64,000 nt of DNA, taken from positions 1-64,000 of the forward strand of contig NZ_HE578950.1 in NCBI RefSeq assembly GCF_000321045.1. Direction: 5' to 3'. The notes below the pieces were generated by a model, which ran no database searches, was not told where the DNA came from, and saw nothing but the letters and a program-made list of their open reading frames with translations. This document shows positions 57,019 to 64,000 of the stretch, piece after piece. This DNA comes from Phytobacter massiliensis JC163 (GTDB lineage Bacteria; Pseudomonadota; Gammaproteobacteria; Enterobacterales; Enterobacteriaceae). Position 1 is the first letter of the stretch. The number at the start of each line of letters is the position of its first letter. The translations under genes and the position numbers were made by a program.

Positions 57019-57867
57019 GTGGGTAACCAGTTAATACTTCGTAAAGCGGATTTTTTCCCCCGCCAAGGGCAGGCGGTGGCGGTGGCGGATCGCTACCCGC
57101 AGAACGTGTTTGCTGAACATACCCATGAGTTTTATGAACTGGTGCTGGTCTGGCGCGGCAACGGCCTGCATATCTTCAACGACAGACCGTATCGCATCAC
57201 CCGCGGCGATCTGTTCTACATTCGCGCCGAGGATAAACACTCTTACGCGTCGGTTAATGACCTGGTGCTGCAAAATATTATCTACTGCCCGGACCGGTTG
57301 ACTCTGAACCTTGACTGGGCAGCGCATATCCCCGGCCTGAATGATGTTGACCGCACGCCGCACTGGCGGCTGGGCAGTACGGGTATGACGCAGGCCAGGC
57401 AGGTGATCACCCAGCTGGAGCAGGAGAGCGCCAAAACAGACGCACTGGCGAACAGCATGGCCGAGGCGCTATTCGCCCAGTTGGTGATGACCCTGCATCG
57501 CCACCGCTTTACGGCCGATAACCAGGCCGCTACCCACAGCGAAGCGCTGCTGGATAAGCTGATTACCGCGCTGTCCGGCAGCCTGAACCGCGCGTTCATC
57601 CTGGAGCGATTTTGCGAACAGGAACAGTGCAGCGAAAGAACGCTGCGCCAGCAGTTTCGCACCCAGACCGGGATGACCATCAACAACTATCTGCGTCAGC
57701 TGCGGATCTGCCATGCCCAGTATCTGCTGCAGCATTCCGATTTGATGATCGGCGAGGTCGCCATGCGCTGCGGCTTCGAAGACAGCAACTACTTTTCAGT
57801 GGTGTTTACCCGCGAAACCGGCATGACGCCAAGCCAGTGGCGGCAGCGGCGGAATGAAGCGGCGTAG
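57019..57867 (+). CDS. rhaR: rhamnose regulator RhaR (AraC family)
   Basis: The protein is 282 aa, as in E. coli. Cupin domain ([20 protein letters not shown]) and AraC-type HTH ([38 protein letters not shown]). It activates rhaSR. It starts at GTG 57019 after GAGGTG; no in-frame ATG is near. With the REP in front it may have its own promoter or rely on read-through from rhaS. Confidence 0.95.
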   Translation: MGNQLILRKADFFPRQGQAVAVADRYPQNVFAEHTHEFYELVLVWRGNGLHIFNDRPYRITRGDLFYIRAEDKHSYASVNDLVLQNIIYCPDRLTLNLDWAAHIPGLNDVDRTPHWRLGSTGMTQARQVITQLEQESAKTDALANSMAEALFAQLVMTLHRHRFTADNQAATHSEALLDKLITALSGSLNRAFILERFCEQEQCSERTLRQQFRTQTGMTINNYLRQLRICHAQYLLQHSDLMIGEVAMRCGFEDSNYFSVVFTRETGMTPSQWRQRRNEAA

Positions 57868-57960
57868 CCGCTGGCAAAATCACGGTCAGCCCGTCTCCCT
57901 TATACCTGTGTCCGCCCTCGTCATAACATAATGTTATAACCACACTAACACTACGGCATT

Positions 57961-57996
57961 GATAAACATTTTCAATATCATTTAACTAACTATAAT
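57961..57996 (+). promoter_or_regulatory. sodA promoter with Fur-like box
   Basis: GATAAACATTTTCAATATC (57961-57979) resembles the Fur box found at the same place in E. coli sodA (GATAAT-like repeats). TATAAT at 57991-57996 is the -10. SoxS/ArcA/FNR control known in E. coli is not visible as clear sites here. Confidence 0.65.
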
Positions 57997-58054
57997 GAAC
58001 CAACTGCTTACGCGGCGTTAACAAATCAGCCGCCCGACAATAATGGAGATAACT

Positions 58055-58675
58055 ATGAGCTATACACTGCCGTCCTTGCCGTATGCGTATGATGCCCTCG
58101 AACCTCATTTCGACAAGCAGACGATGGAAATCCATCACACCAAACATCACCAGACCTACGTTAACAACGCTAACGCGGCGCTGGAAAGCCTGCCGGAACT
58201 GGCTAACCTGCCGGTTGAAGAGCTGATTACCAAACTGGATCAGGTACCGGCGGATAAAAAGACCGTGCTGCGCAACAACGCGGGCGGCCACGCTAACCAC
58301 AGCCTGTTCTGGAAAGGCCTGAAAAAAGGCACCACGCTGCAGGGCGACCTGAAAGCGGCTATCGAGCGTGACTTCGGTTCCGTTGAGAAATTCAAAGAAG
58401 ATTTCGAGAAAGCAGCAGCAACCCGTTTCGGCTCCGGCTGGGCGTGGCTGGTACTGCAGGGTGACAAACTGGCGGTTGTTTCCACCGCGAACCAGGACTC
58501 CCCGCTGATGGGCGAAGCCATTTCTGGCGCGTCCGGTTTCCCAATCCTCGGCCTGGATGTCTGGGAACACGCTTACTACCTGAAATTCCAGAACCGTCGC
58601 CCGGACTACATCAAAGAGTTCTGGAACGTGGTCAACTGGGACGAAGCGGCTGCCCGCTTTGCTGCTAAAAAATAA
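58055..58675 (+). CDS. sodA: manganese superoxide dismutase SodA
   Basis: The protein is 206 aa, as in E. coli. Mn ligands: H27 (MEIHHTKHH), the His in NHSLFW, and Asp and His in [10 protein letters not shown]. It dismutates cytoplasmic superoxide. ATG 58055 has GGAGAT upstream; an in-frame ATG four codons earlier overlaps that SD. Its place after rhaR without rhaT reflects loss or absence of the rhaT symporter gene that E. coli has here. Confidence 0.98.
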   Translation: MSYTLPSLPYAYDALEPHFDKQTMEIHHTKHHQTYVNNANAALESLPELANLPVEELITKLDQVPADKKTVLRNNAGGHANHSLFWKGLKKGTTLQGDLKAAIERDFGSVEKFKEDFEKAAATRFGSGWAWLVLQGDKLAVVSTANQDSPLMGEAISGASGFPILGLDVWEHAYYLKFQNRRPDYIKEFWNVVNWDEAAARFAAKK

Positions 58676-58710
58676 GGCTTTTTTATCGCGCTGAGCCTGC
58701 GCGCTGTGAC

Positions 58711-58746
58711 AAGCCCCTGCCGATGCCCTCGGCAGGGGCTTTTTTT
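58711..58746 (+). terminator. sodA terminator
   Basis: AAGCCCCTGCCGA / TCGGCAGGGGCTT with a T7 tract. Confidence 0.95.
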
Positions 58747-58933
58747 ATCCTGGAGAAACGCCATAAATCGATAGAAACAATGATCCATTAAAAATGAAAT
58801 AATGTTTTGTTTTGCACGCGAGATCACTTTTCTGCCTGTGATGACGCTCTAACATTTCTTCATCAGCGCTGGAAACGCTCCGTAAAAGGGCGCGATGGCG
58901 CAAAAAAAATCGGTGTTTTTTACAGGTGATGAT

Positions 58934-59917
58934 ATGCAAATCAAACGTGCAATTGAAAAAATCCCGGGCGGCATGATGCTGGTCCCGTTGTTCCTCGGTG
59001 CGCTGTGCCACACCTTCTCGCCGGGCGCAGGAAAGTATTTCGGCTCGTTTACTAACGGCATGATCACCGGGACGGTGCCAATCCTTGCCGTCTGGTTCTT
59101 CTGCATGGGCGCCTCTATTAAACTCAGCGCCACCGGCACCGTGCTGCGTAAGTCCGGCACGCTGGTCGTCACCAAAATCGCAGTCGCCTGGATTGTGGCC
59201 GCCGTGACGTCACGCCTTATTCCGGCCCACGGCGTAGAAGCGGGTTTCTTCGCCGGGCTGTCGACGCTGGCGCTGGTCGCCTCTATGGATATGACCAACG
59301 GCGGGCTGTACGCCTCCATCATGCAGCAGTACGGCACCAAAGAGGAGGCGGGCGCTTTTGTGCTGATGTCCCTCGAATCCGGCCCGCTGATGACGATGAT
59401 TATCCTCGGTACTGCCGGGATTGCCTCCTTTGAGCCGCATGTCTTTGTCGGTGCGGTACTGCCATTCCTGATTGGTTTCGCGCTGGGCAACCTTGACCCG
59501 GAGCTGCGGGAGTTCTTTACCAAAGCGGTACAAACCCTGATTCCTTTCTTCGCCTTCGCGCTGGGGAACACCATTGATCTGAGCGTTATCGCCCAGACCG
59601 GCCTGCTGGGAATTCTGTTGGGCGTTGCGGTCATCGTGATTACCGGTATTCCGTTAATTATCGCCGACAAGCTGATTGGCGGCGGCGACGGTACGGCCGG
59701 GATCGCGGCCTCCAGTTCAGCGGGTGCCGCCGTCGCCACGCCGGTGCTGATTGCCGAAATGGTGCCGGAGTTTAAAGCGATGGCGCCAGCGGCCACCGCG
59801 CTGGTAGCGACCTCGGTAATCGTAACCTCTATTCTGGTGCCGATTTTAACGTCTCTCTGGTCGCGCAAAGTCAAAGGCGCGGCGGTAACGGAACAGCTAC
59901 GCAATGCGGTGAAGTAA
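58934..59917 (+). CDS. kdgT: 2-keto-3-deoxygluconate permease KdgT
   Basis: The protein is 327 aa from ATG 58934, matching E. coli KdgT in length and start ([20 protein letters not shown]). It has about ten membrane helices with conserved [33 protein letters not shown] and [15 protein letters not shown]. It imports KDG with protons. SD AGGTGAT lies upstream; the longer in-frame start at 58895 is not used. Its neighbour at 59966 encodes a KDG-aldolase-like protein. Confidence 0.95.
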   Translation: MQIKRAIEKIPGGMMLVPLFLGALCHTFSPGAGKYFGSFTNGMITGTVPILAVWFFCMGASIKLSATGTVLRKSGTLVVTKIAVAWIVAAVTSRLIPAHGVEAGFFAGLSTLALVASMDMTNGGLYASIMQQYGTKEEAGAFVLMSLESGPLMTMIILGTAGIASFEPHVFVGAVLPFLIGFALGNLDPELREFFTKAVQTLIPFFAFALGNTIDLSVIAQTGLLGILLGVAVIVITGIPLIIADKLIGGGDGTAGIAASSSAGAAVATPVLIAEMVPEFKAMAPAATALVATSVIVTSILVPILTSLWSRKVKGAAVTEQLRNAVK

Positions 59918-59927
59918 CCCCTTGAGA

Positions 59928-59967
59928 AAAAAGGCCCGGCAGATATCACGCTGCCGGGCCTTTTTTT
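59928..59967. terminator. terminator between kdgT and the aldolase-like gene
   Basis: AAGGCCCGGCAG - ATATCACG - CTGCCGGGCCTT with A/T tracts on both sides serves the convergent genes. The stop codon of the minus-strand gene lies at its edge. Confidence 0.92.
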
Positions 59968-60862
59968 AGCTTCTGCCGCCAAAAATCTCATCAACCTGCC
60001 TGCACTGCGCCTCAGACAACGCGCCGCCGGCATTGCGTGACACCGCGCTGCAATAGCCGAACTTCCGCGATACCACCGTTTTGATGGTGGTGACAAAATC
60101 GTCCCCGATGGTGTAGATGGACATGTACTTGCCTATTTCCTGCTGGGCGTGATGCAGGGCGGGCAGATCGCCGCGCTTCCAGGCGTCGCGCGCGCTGACA
60201 AACAGCTCCGGCATAACGTTATTCAGCCCGGAGATTACGCCCGCCCCGCCCGCCAGCAGATTAGGAATGTAATATTCGTCATACCCGGAAAGTACCGCGA
60301 AATCGTCACGAACCGCCTGCGTCGCCAGAATCATAGCGCGCGTGTGCGACTGGCAGTCGACGGTGTCTTTAACACCGGCAAAATGGGGAAATTCCGCGGC
60401 AAGGGTGGCGATTAACGTTGGCGTCAGGTCACAGCCGGTGCGGGCGGGGAAATTATAGGCAAACCACTTGCCGTCAAGCTGTCGCCCCAGATTGCGAAAG
60501 TAGGCCAGCAGCTGCGCCTGAGTCTGCCCGTAGTAATAGGGGGGCAGAACCATTACCGCATCGTATTGCGCGCGCCGGGCCTCTTCGGCCATTTTCAGCA
60601 CATCATCAAGGCAGGTGGAGGAGACATTCGCCACCATCGTCAGCGGCGTCATCGCCCGCGCCTGGCGAATAAGGGCAAGCCGCTCTTCAAAGGTAAAAGA
60701 GGCGAACTCGCCAATGCTGCCCATCAGCAGCACCACATCAATTCTGGCTTCGGTCAGGCGGGCAAGATGCTGGCTTAACCCCTCTAAATCGACTTTACCT
60801 TCGGTGGTCATTGGCGTAATTGACGGGCACCAGACGCCATAAAATGGGTTCTCATTCTTCAC
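59966..60862 (-). CDS. 2-keto-3-deoxy-sugar-acid aldolase-like protein (DapA family, YagE/YjhH type)
   Basis: The protein is 298 aa, a TIM-barrel Schiff-base enzyme: K165 in GVKDTVD and Y136 in AYNFPARTG, both as in YagE (YNFPALTG, GIKDTID). The loop LLMGSIGEF replaces GTTGE and is typical of the KDG-type aldolases. It is convergent with kdgT, so cleavage of imported KDG or a close analogue is a reasonable inference. It is not the same gene as the DapA-like protein at 43404. Confidence 0.87.
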   Translation of the reverse strand: MKNENPFYGVWCPSITPMTTEGKVDLEGLSQHLARLTEARIDVVLLMGSIGEFASFTFEERLALIRQARAMTPLTMVANVSSTCLDDVLKMAEEARRAQYDAVMVLPPYYYGQTQAQLLAYFRNLGRQLDGKWFAYNFPARTGCDLTPTLIATLAAEFPHFAGVKDTVDCQSHTRAMILATQAVRDDFAVLSGYDEYYIPNLLAGGAGVISGLNNVMPELFVSARDAWKRGDLPALHHAQQEIGKYMSIYTIGDDFVTTIKTVVSRKFGYCSAVSRNAGGALSEAQCRQVDEIFGGRS

Positions 60863-61019
60863 GTCATATTCTCCTCGGATATGAAATACCGTTTCACTTA
60901 TCAGTTACAGTGATAGCACGCCGCCGGGGGAAGCATGTGCACCGGGGTCGCATTTTTGTACGAAAAGTGGTGAAAAAATGTGATGTAATAATGCGTCAAC
61001 CAGTTAGCCAGGAGGGAAG

Positions 61020-61727
61020 ATGCGTCATCCGGTTATTGTATTTACAGGCGGCGTGAAGGAGTACGCGGGCAGTCGGCCCAGCGCGATTGCAAAATTACAG
61101 GTCGAAGGCGAACTCACCTTAACCGAGCGGGGGCTGGCGGGGGATAAGCAGGCCGAAAAGGTCATCCACGGCGGCCCGGATCGCGCGTTGTGCCACTATC
61201 CGCGCGAGCATTACGCGTACTGGATGCAGGTTCTGCCTGAGCAGGCCGGGCTGTTTTATGCTCCCGCTTTTGGTGAAAATCTCTCCACCGAAGGGCTGAC
61301 CGAAAGAAACGTATTCATTGGCGATATCTTCCGCTGGGGCGAGACGCTGATTCAGGTCACGCAGCCGCGTTCTCCCTGCTTTAAGCTCAATTACCATTTC
61401 CAGGTGGCGAATATGGCGGAAATTATGCAGGCAAGCGGGCGAGTCGGCTGGCTGTATCGGGTGATTGCCGGAGGAAAGGTCAATGCCTCGGAGCCGCTTG
61501 AACTGGCGTCGCGCAACAGTGACGTAAGCGTATTCGATGCCGCCGCCATCGCCTGGCACATGCCCTTCGATGACGATCAGTACCGTCGGCTGATGTCGGC
61601 GGCAGGGCTGTCGGTAAGCTGGATGAGAACCATGCAAAAGCGGCGCGACAGCGGCAAAATTGAGAACAGTGCGCGCCGGTTATGGGGAAGCGCTACCCCT
61701 GCTCCTGACCAGCGAGCAGGGGAGTAA
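61020..61727 (+). CDS. yiiM: MOSC-domain molybdenum reductase YiiM
   Basis: The protein is 235 aa. The MOSC Mo-cofactor domain covers most of it (GLAGDKQAEKVIHGGPDRAL, and the cofactor cysteine in PRSPCFKL), followed by a C-terminal 3-alpha domain. E. coli YiiM reduces 6-hydroxylaminopurine and related N-hydroxylated compounds with electrons from the reductase CysJ. It is about 11 residues longer at the C terminus than E. coli. SD CAGGAGGG. Its stop abuts the cpxA stop. Confidence 0.93.
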   Translation: MRHPVIVFTGGVKEYAGSRPSAIAKLQVEGELTLTERGLAGDKQAEKVIHGGPDRALCHYPREHYAYWMQVLPEQAGLFYAPAFGENLSTEGLTERNVFIGDIFRWGETLIQVTQPRSPCFKLNYHFQVANMAEIMQASGRVGWLYRVIAGGKVNASEPLELASRNSDVSVFDAAAIAWHMPFDDDQYRRLMSAAGLSVSWMRTMQKRRDSGKIENSARRLWGSATPAPDQRAGE

Positions 61728-63101
61728 CTAGGCGCGTTTATATAACGGCAGCCAGAGGGTTAAGCGTAGCCCGCCAAGCGGGCTATCATCGGCTTTTACC
61801 CAGCCGCGGTGCTGCTGGATAGCGGTTTCGACAATCGCCAGCCCCAACCCGGTGCCGCCGGATTCACGATCGCGCGCCTCATCGGTGCGATAGAAGGGGC
61901 GGAAAATTTGCTCACGATCGTCAGCGCTGACGCCCGGGCCGTCATCGTCGACGTTGATGGTGATGCCGTCTTTATCGACCGAGAAGTTCACTTCGATTTT
62001 CGTGTGCGAATAGCGCAGCGCGTTACGGACGATGTTTTCCAGCGCGCTCTCCAGAGCGCTGGGGTTGCCATACAGCGGCCACGGCCCCGGCGGGAAATTC
62101 ACCGTCAGCGATTTGCCCATCTGCTCCGCTTCGAAAGCGGCGTTATCCAGCACTTCATTCCATAACTGATTGGCTTTTACCGTCTCGCTGACCAGCGCGT
62201 TCTTCTGTTGGTTACGCGACATCACCAGCAGATCGTTGATCATGCTGTCCAGCCGCTGCGCTTCGGTTTCAATCCGCTCCAGCTCTTTGCTCTCGCCGCT
62301 GCGGCGCCGTAACAGAGCGGTGCCAAGCTGTAAACGCGTTAACGGCGTGCGCAGTTCGTGGGAGATGTCAGAAAGCAGGCGCTGCTGGGTGGTCATCATC
62401 CTTTCCAGCGCGGTGACCATCTGGTTAAAGCTGGCCCCGGCGGCGAGAAACTCCTGCGGCCCGGCCTCCAGTTCCGGATGCTGGCGCAGGTTGCCCTGGG
62501 CTACTTCATCCGCCGCGTTTTTCAGCTTGCGCGCCGGTTTCGCCAGGCTCCATGCCAGCCACAGCAATAGGGGAGAGCTGATAAGCATGGTGACGATCAA
62601 CAGCAGCAGTGGCCGGTCAAACAGCAGGTTGATAAAGTCCGACTGGGAGTTGCTGGCGGGGCGAATAAGATAGAGTTGATAATTATCCTCGCCATCGCGC
62701 ACGGAAAACGGCCCTACCAGCTCCACCCGACCATATTTCTTTTTCTGCGGGTGGTCGGAGTTATCCGCCTGGCCAATAAAGTTGCGGATGATCTGCATTT
62801 CACTGCGTTCAGCGCCAATAACGCGCCCTTCGCTGGTCACCAGCACCAGCCGCTGCCCCGGCGGCGCCCATTTATCAATGGCGCGAAAAAGCCGACGCCA
62901 CCACATCAAATCATTGGGCGGGTCGTTTGCCAGCTCGGCTTCTACATGCTGCTCTATCATCACGCCCTGACGCTGCTCGCTATCAAGCAGCTCCGTCATC
63001 TGGCGTGAATCCAGTTTGGGCACCATTAAGACCAGCATCAGCACCAGAGCCAGCGTTAACCAGAAAATGGCGAAGATGCGGGCGGTCAGGCTTCCTATCA
63101 T
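61728..63101 (-). CDS. cpxA: envelope stress sensor histidine kinase CpxA
   Basis: The protein is 457 aa, as in E. coli. Membrane helix near residue 8-28, periplasmic sensor domain (about 30-163), second helix (LLLLIVTMLISSPLLLWLAW), HAMP, phospho-His in DISHELRTPLTRL, ATPase boxes VRNAL, DDGPGV, GGTGLGLAI. It senses envelope misfolding. It overlaps cpxR by ATGA and is convergent with yiiM without any spacer. Confidence 0.97.
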   Translation of the reverse strand: MIGSLTARIFAIFWLTLALVLMLVLMVPKLDSRQMTELLDSEQRQGVMIEQHVEAELANDPPNDLMWWRRLFRAIDKWAPPGQRLVLVTSEGRVIGAERSEMQIIRNFIGQADNSDHPQKKKYGRVELVGPFSVRDGEDNYQLYLIRPASNSQSDFINLLFDRPLLLLIVTMLISSPLLLWLAWSLAKPARKLKNAADEVAQGNLRQHPELEAGPQEFLAAGASFNQMVTALERMMTTQQRLLSDISHELRTPLTRLQLGTALLRRRSGESKELERIETEAQRLDSMINDLLVMSRNQQKNALVSETVKANQLWNEVLDNAAFEAEQMGKSLTVNFPPGPWPLYGNPSALESALENIVRNALRYSHTKIEVNFSVDKDGITINVDDDGPGVSADDREQIFRPFYRTDEARDRESGGTGLGLAIVETAIQQHRGWVKADDSPLGGLRLTLWLPLYKRA

Positions 63102-63796
63102 GAAGCGGACACCATCAAATAGCCCCGTCCACGTAAGGTTTTAAACCACGGATGGCCGTCTTTACGCTCCGGCAATTTACGGCGCAGGTTGGAAATATGC
63201 ATATCGATGGCGCGGTCAAACGGCGTCAGGCGCTTACCCAGCACTTCCTGGCTAAGATGTTCTCGGGAAACCACCTGGCCTAAATGCTGCGCCAGCAGAT
63301 AGAGCAGGGTAAATTCTGTACCGGTGAGCTCCAGCGACTGCCCGTCAAAGCTCGCCTCCTGACGGCCCGGATTGAGGCTGAGCGCGTCCACTTCCAGCGT
63401 TGGCGAGCCGTTATCGCTATTCTGCTGCTGTTCGCTCCAGTGCGAGCGGCGCAGAATGGCGCGAATGCGGGCCACCAGTTCGCGGTCGTTGAAGGGCTTC
63501 GGCAGATAGTCATCCGCCCCGAGTTCGAGGCCGAGCACGCGATCCAGTTCGCTGCCGCGCGCGGTTAACATAATAACGGGGGTCTGGTGCGTCTGGCGTA
63601 ATTCTTTAAGCGTATCGATACCGTTTTTCTTCGGCATCATCACATCAAGTAAAAGTAAATCGATGCTGTCATCAAGCAGAGCGAGGGCCTGCTCCCCGTC
63701 ATGGGCGACCAGCACGTTAAAACCTTCCATGTCGAGCAGTTCTTTCAACAGGGATGTAAGCTCTCGGTCATCATCTACTAAAAGGATTTTATTCAT
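63098..63796 (-). CDS. cpxR: envelope stress response regulator CpxR (OmpR family)
   Basis: The protein is 232 aa, as in E. coli. Receiver with phospho-acceptor D51 (LLLLDVMMPKKNG), C-terminal winged helix. It activates cpxP, dsbA and srkA among others; dsbA and srkA are at the start of this window. Divergent from cpxP. Confidence 0.98.
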   Translation of the reverse strand: MNKILLVDDDRELTSLLKELLDMEGFNVLVAHDGEQALALLDDSIDLLLLDVMMPKKNGIDTLKELRQTHQTPVIMLTARGSELDRVLGLELGADDYLPKPFNDRELVARIRAILRRSHWSEQQQNSDNGSPTLEVDALSLNPGRQEASFDGQSLELTGTEFTLLYLLAQHLGQVVSREHLSQEVLGKRLTPFDRAIDMHISNLRRKLPERKDGHPWFKTLRGRGYLMVSAS

Positions 63797-63851
63797 TGTT
63801 TAAATACCTCCGAGGCAGAAATTACGTCATCAAGAGTCGCTAATCCATGAC

Positions 63852-63866
63852 TTTACGTTGTTTTAC
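63852..63866 (-). promoter_or_regulatory. CpxR box between cpxR and cpxP
   Basis: TTTACGTTGTTTTAC on the plus strand is GTAAAACAACGTAAA on the other, a perfect GTAAA-N5-GTAAA CpxR site. It supports Cpx autoregulation of both cpxRA and cpxP. A TAGACT -10 for cpxP is at 63898-63903. Confidence 0.9.
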
Positions 63867-63947
63867 ACCCCCTGACGCATGTTTGCAGCCTGAATCGTAG
63901 ACTGATTCTCGTTGATTCGCGATACAGAAAGTTTTTGGGAGCAAATG

Positions 63948-64000
63948 ATGCGCAAAGTTACCGCTGCCGTCATGGCCTCAACACTGGCGCTAAGTGCTTT
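63948..64000 (+). CDS. cpxP: periplasmic Cpx repressor CpxP (5' end only)
   Basis: The gene runs off the window; the first 17 codons encode MRKVTAAVMASTLALSA, the start of the CpxP signal peptide. An ATG three bases earlier (63945) is an alternative. SD GGGAG is at 63937. CpxP inhibits CpxA and helps DegP-dependent disposal of misfolded proteins. Confidence 0.93.
   Translation, partial: MRKVTAAVMASTLALSA

Noticed and set aside
58849-60096. 415-codon minus-strand frame over kdgT
   Set aside because: Antisense to kdgT, low-complexity Ser/Pro/Ala/Ile-rich product without homology, and it crosses the terminator and the next gene.
1-64000. CRISPR arrays, insertion sequences, prophage genes, tRNA genes
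   Set aside because: No regularly spaced repeats, transposase, integrase or phage structural genes, and no tRNA cloverleaf were found; the only repeats are ERIC, REP-type and the CCCTCACCC palindromes.

Overview
The window is chromosomal DNA of an enterobacterium (Enterobacteriaceae). It opens in the 23S-5S spacer of an rrn operon. It then follows, gene for gene, the E. coli/Salmonella backbone mobBA - yihD - srkA - dsbA - yihG - polA - spf - engB - csrC - yihI - hemN - yshB - glnGLA - typA - yihXY - dtd - fabY - fdhE - fdoIHG - fdhD - rha - sodA - kdgT - yiiM - cpxAR - cpxP. It is not E. coli K-12: yihF and the yihL-W (sulfoquinovose) block are absent, the space between fdhD and rhaM holds different genes, and rhamnose uptake is encoded by an ABC transporter rather than RhaT. 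The genus cannot be fixed from the sequence alone; an Enterobacter/Leclercia/Kosakonia-like organism is a guess.

Layout. 1-28.6 kb is housekeeping backbone: 5S rRNA, molybdenum cofactor nucleotide attachment (mobA/mobB), envelope disulfide formation (dsbA), DNA polymerase I, the sRNAs Spot 42 and CsrC, heme synthesis, the nitrogen regulon core (glnA-glnL-glnG with sigma-54 and NtrC sites), typA, and the selenocysteine formate dehydrogenase O operon with fdhE and fdhD. Between fabY and fdhE lie an esterase remnant and a CopG/PIN toxin-antitoxin pair.

28.6-45.7 kb is an accessory sugar-uptake region with three modules. (a) A plus-strand operon encodes a divergent PfkA-like kinase, an ascorbate-class PTS (IIB, IIC, IIA), a class II ketose-bisphosphate aldolase, a small helical protein and a P-loop kinase. 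(b) A minus-strand operon encodes a mannose-class PTS (IIA, IIB, IIC and a frameshifted IID), a GH88 unsaturated glucuronyl hydrolase and a KdgM-type porin. It is preceded by a near-perfect sigma-54 promoter and, upstream, by a LevR-type sigma-54 activator with PTS regulatory domains. (c) A plus-strand operon encodes a DeoR-HTH/ribokinase fusion, a DapA-family aldolase/lyase and an MFS permease.

45.7-57.9 kb is an enlarged rhamnose locus: rhaBAD, then a RhaS/T/P/Q-type ABC transporter, a lactaldehyde reductase-like alcohol dehydrogenase and rhaM all on one strand, with rhaS and rhaR divergent. Similar palindromic repeats sit at three gene junctions of this operon. 57.9-64 kb returns to backbone: sodA, kdgT, a KDG-aldolase-like gene, yiiM, cpxAR and the start of cpxP.

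Working picture (inference): the GH88/PTS/porin module takes up and opens unsaturated uronate disaccharides made by someone else's lyase, since no lyase is encoded here. KdgT and the KDG-aldolase-like gene handle downstream deoxy-ketogluconate, and the other operons handle phosphoketoses and rhamnose. The most novel-looking pieces are the sigma-54-controlled GH88-PTS operon and the ascorbate-class PTS operon with its odd PfkA homologue.
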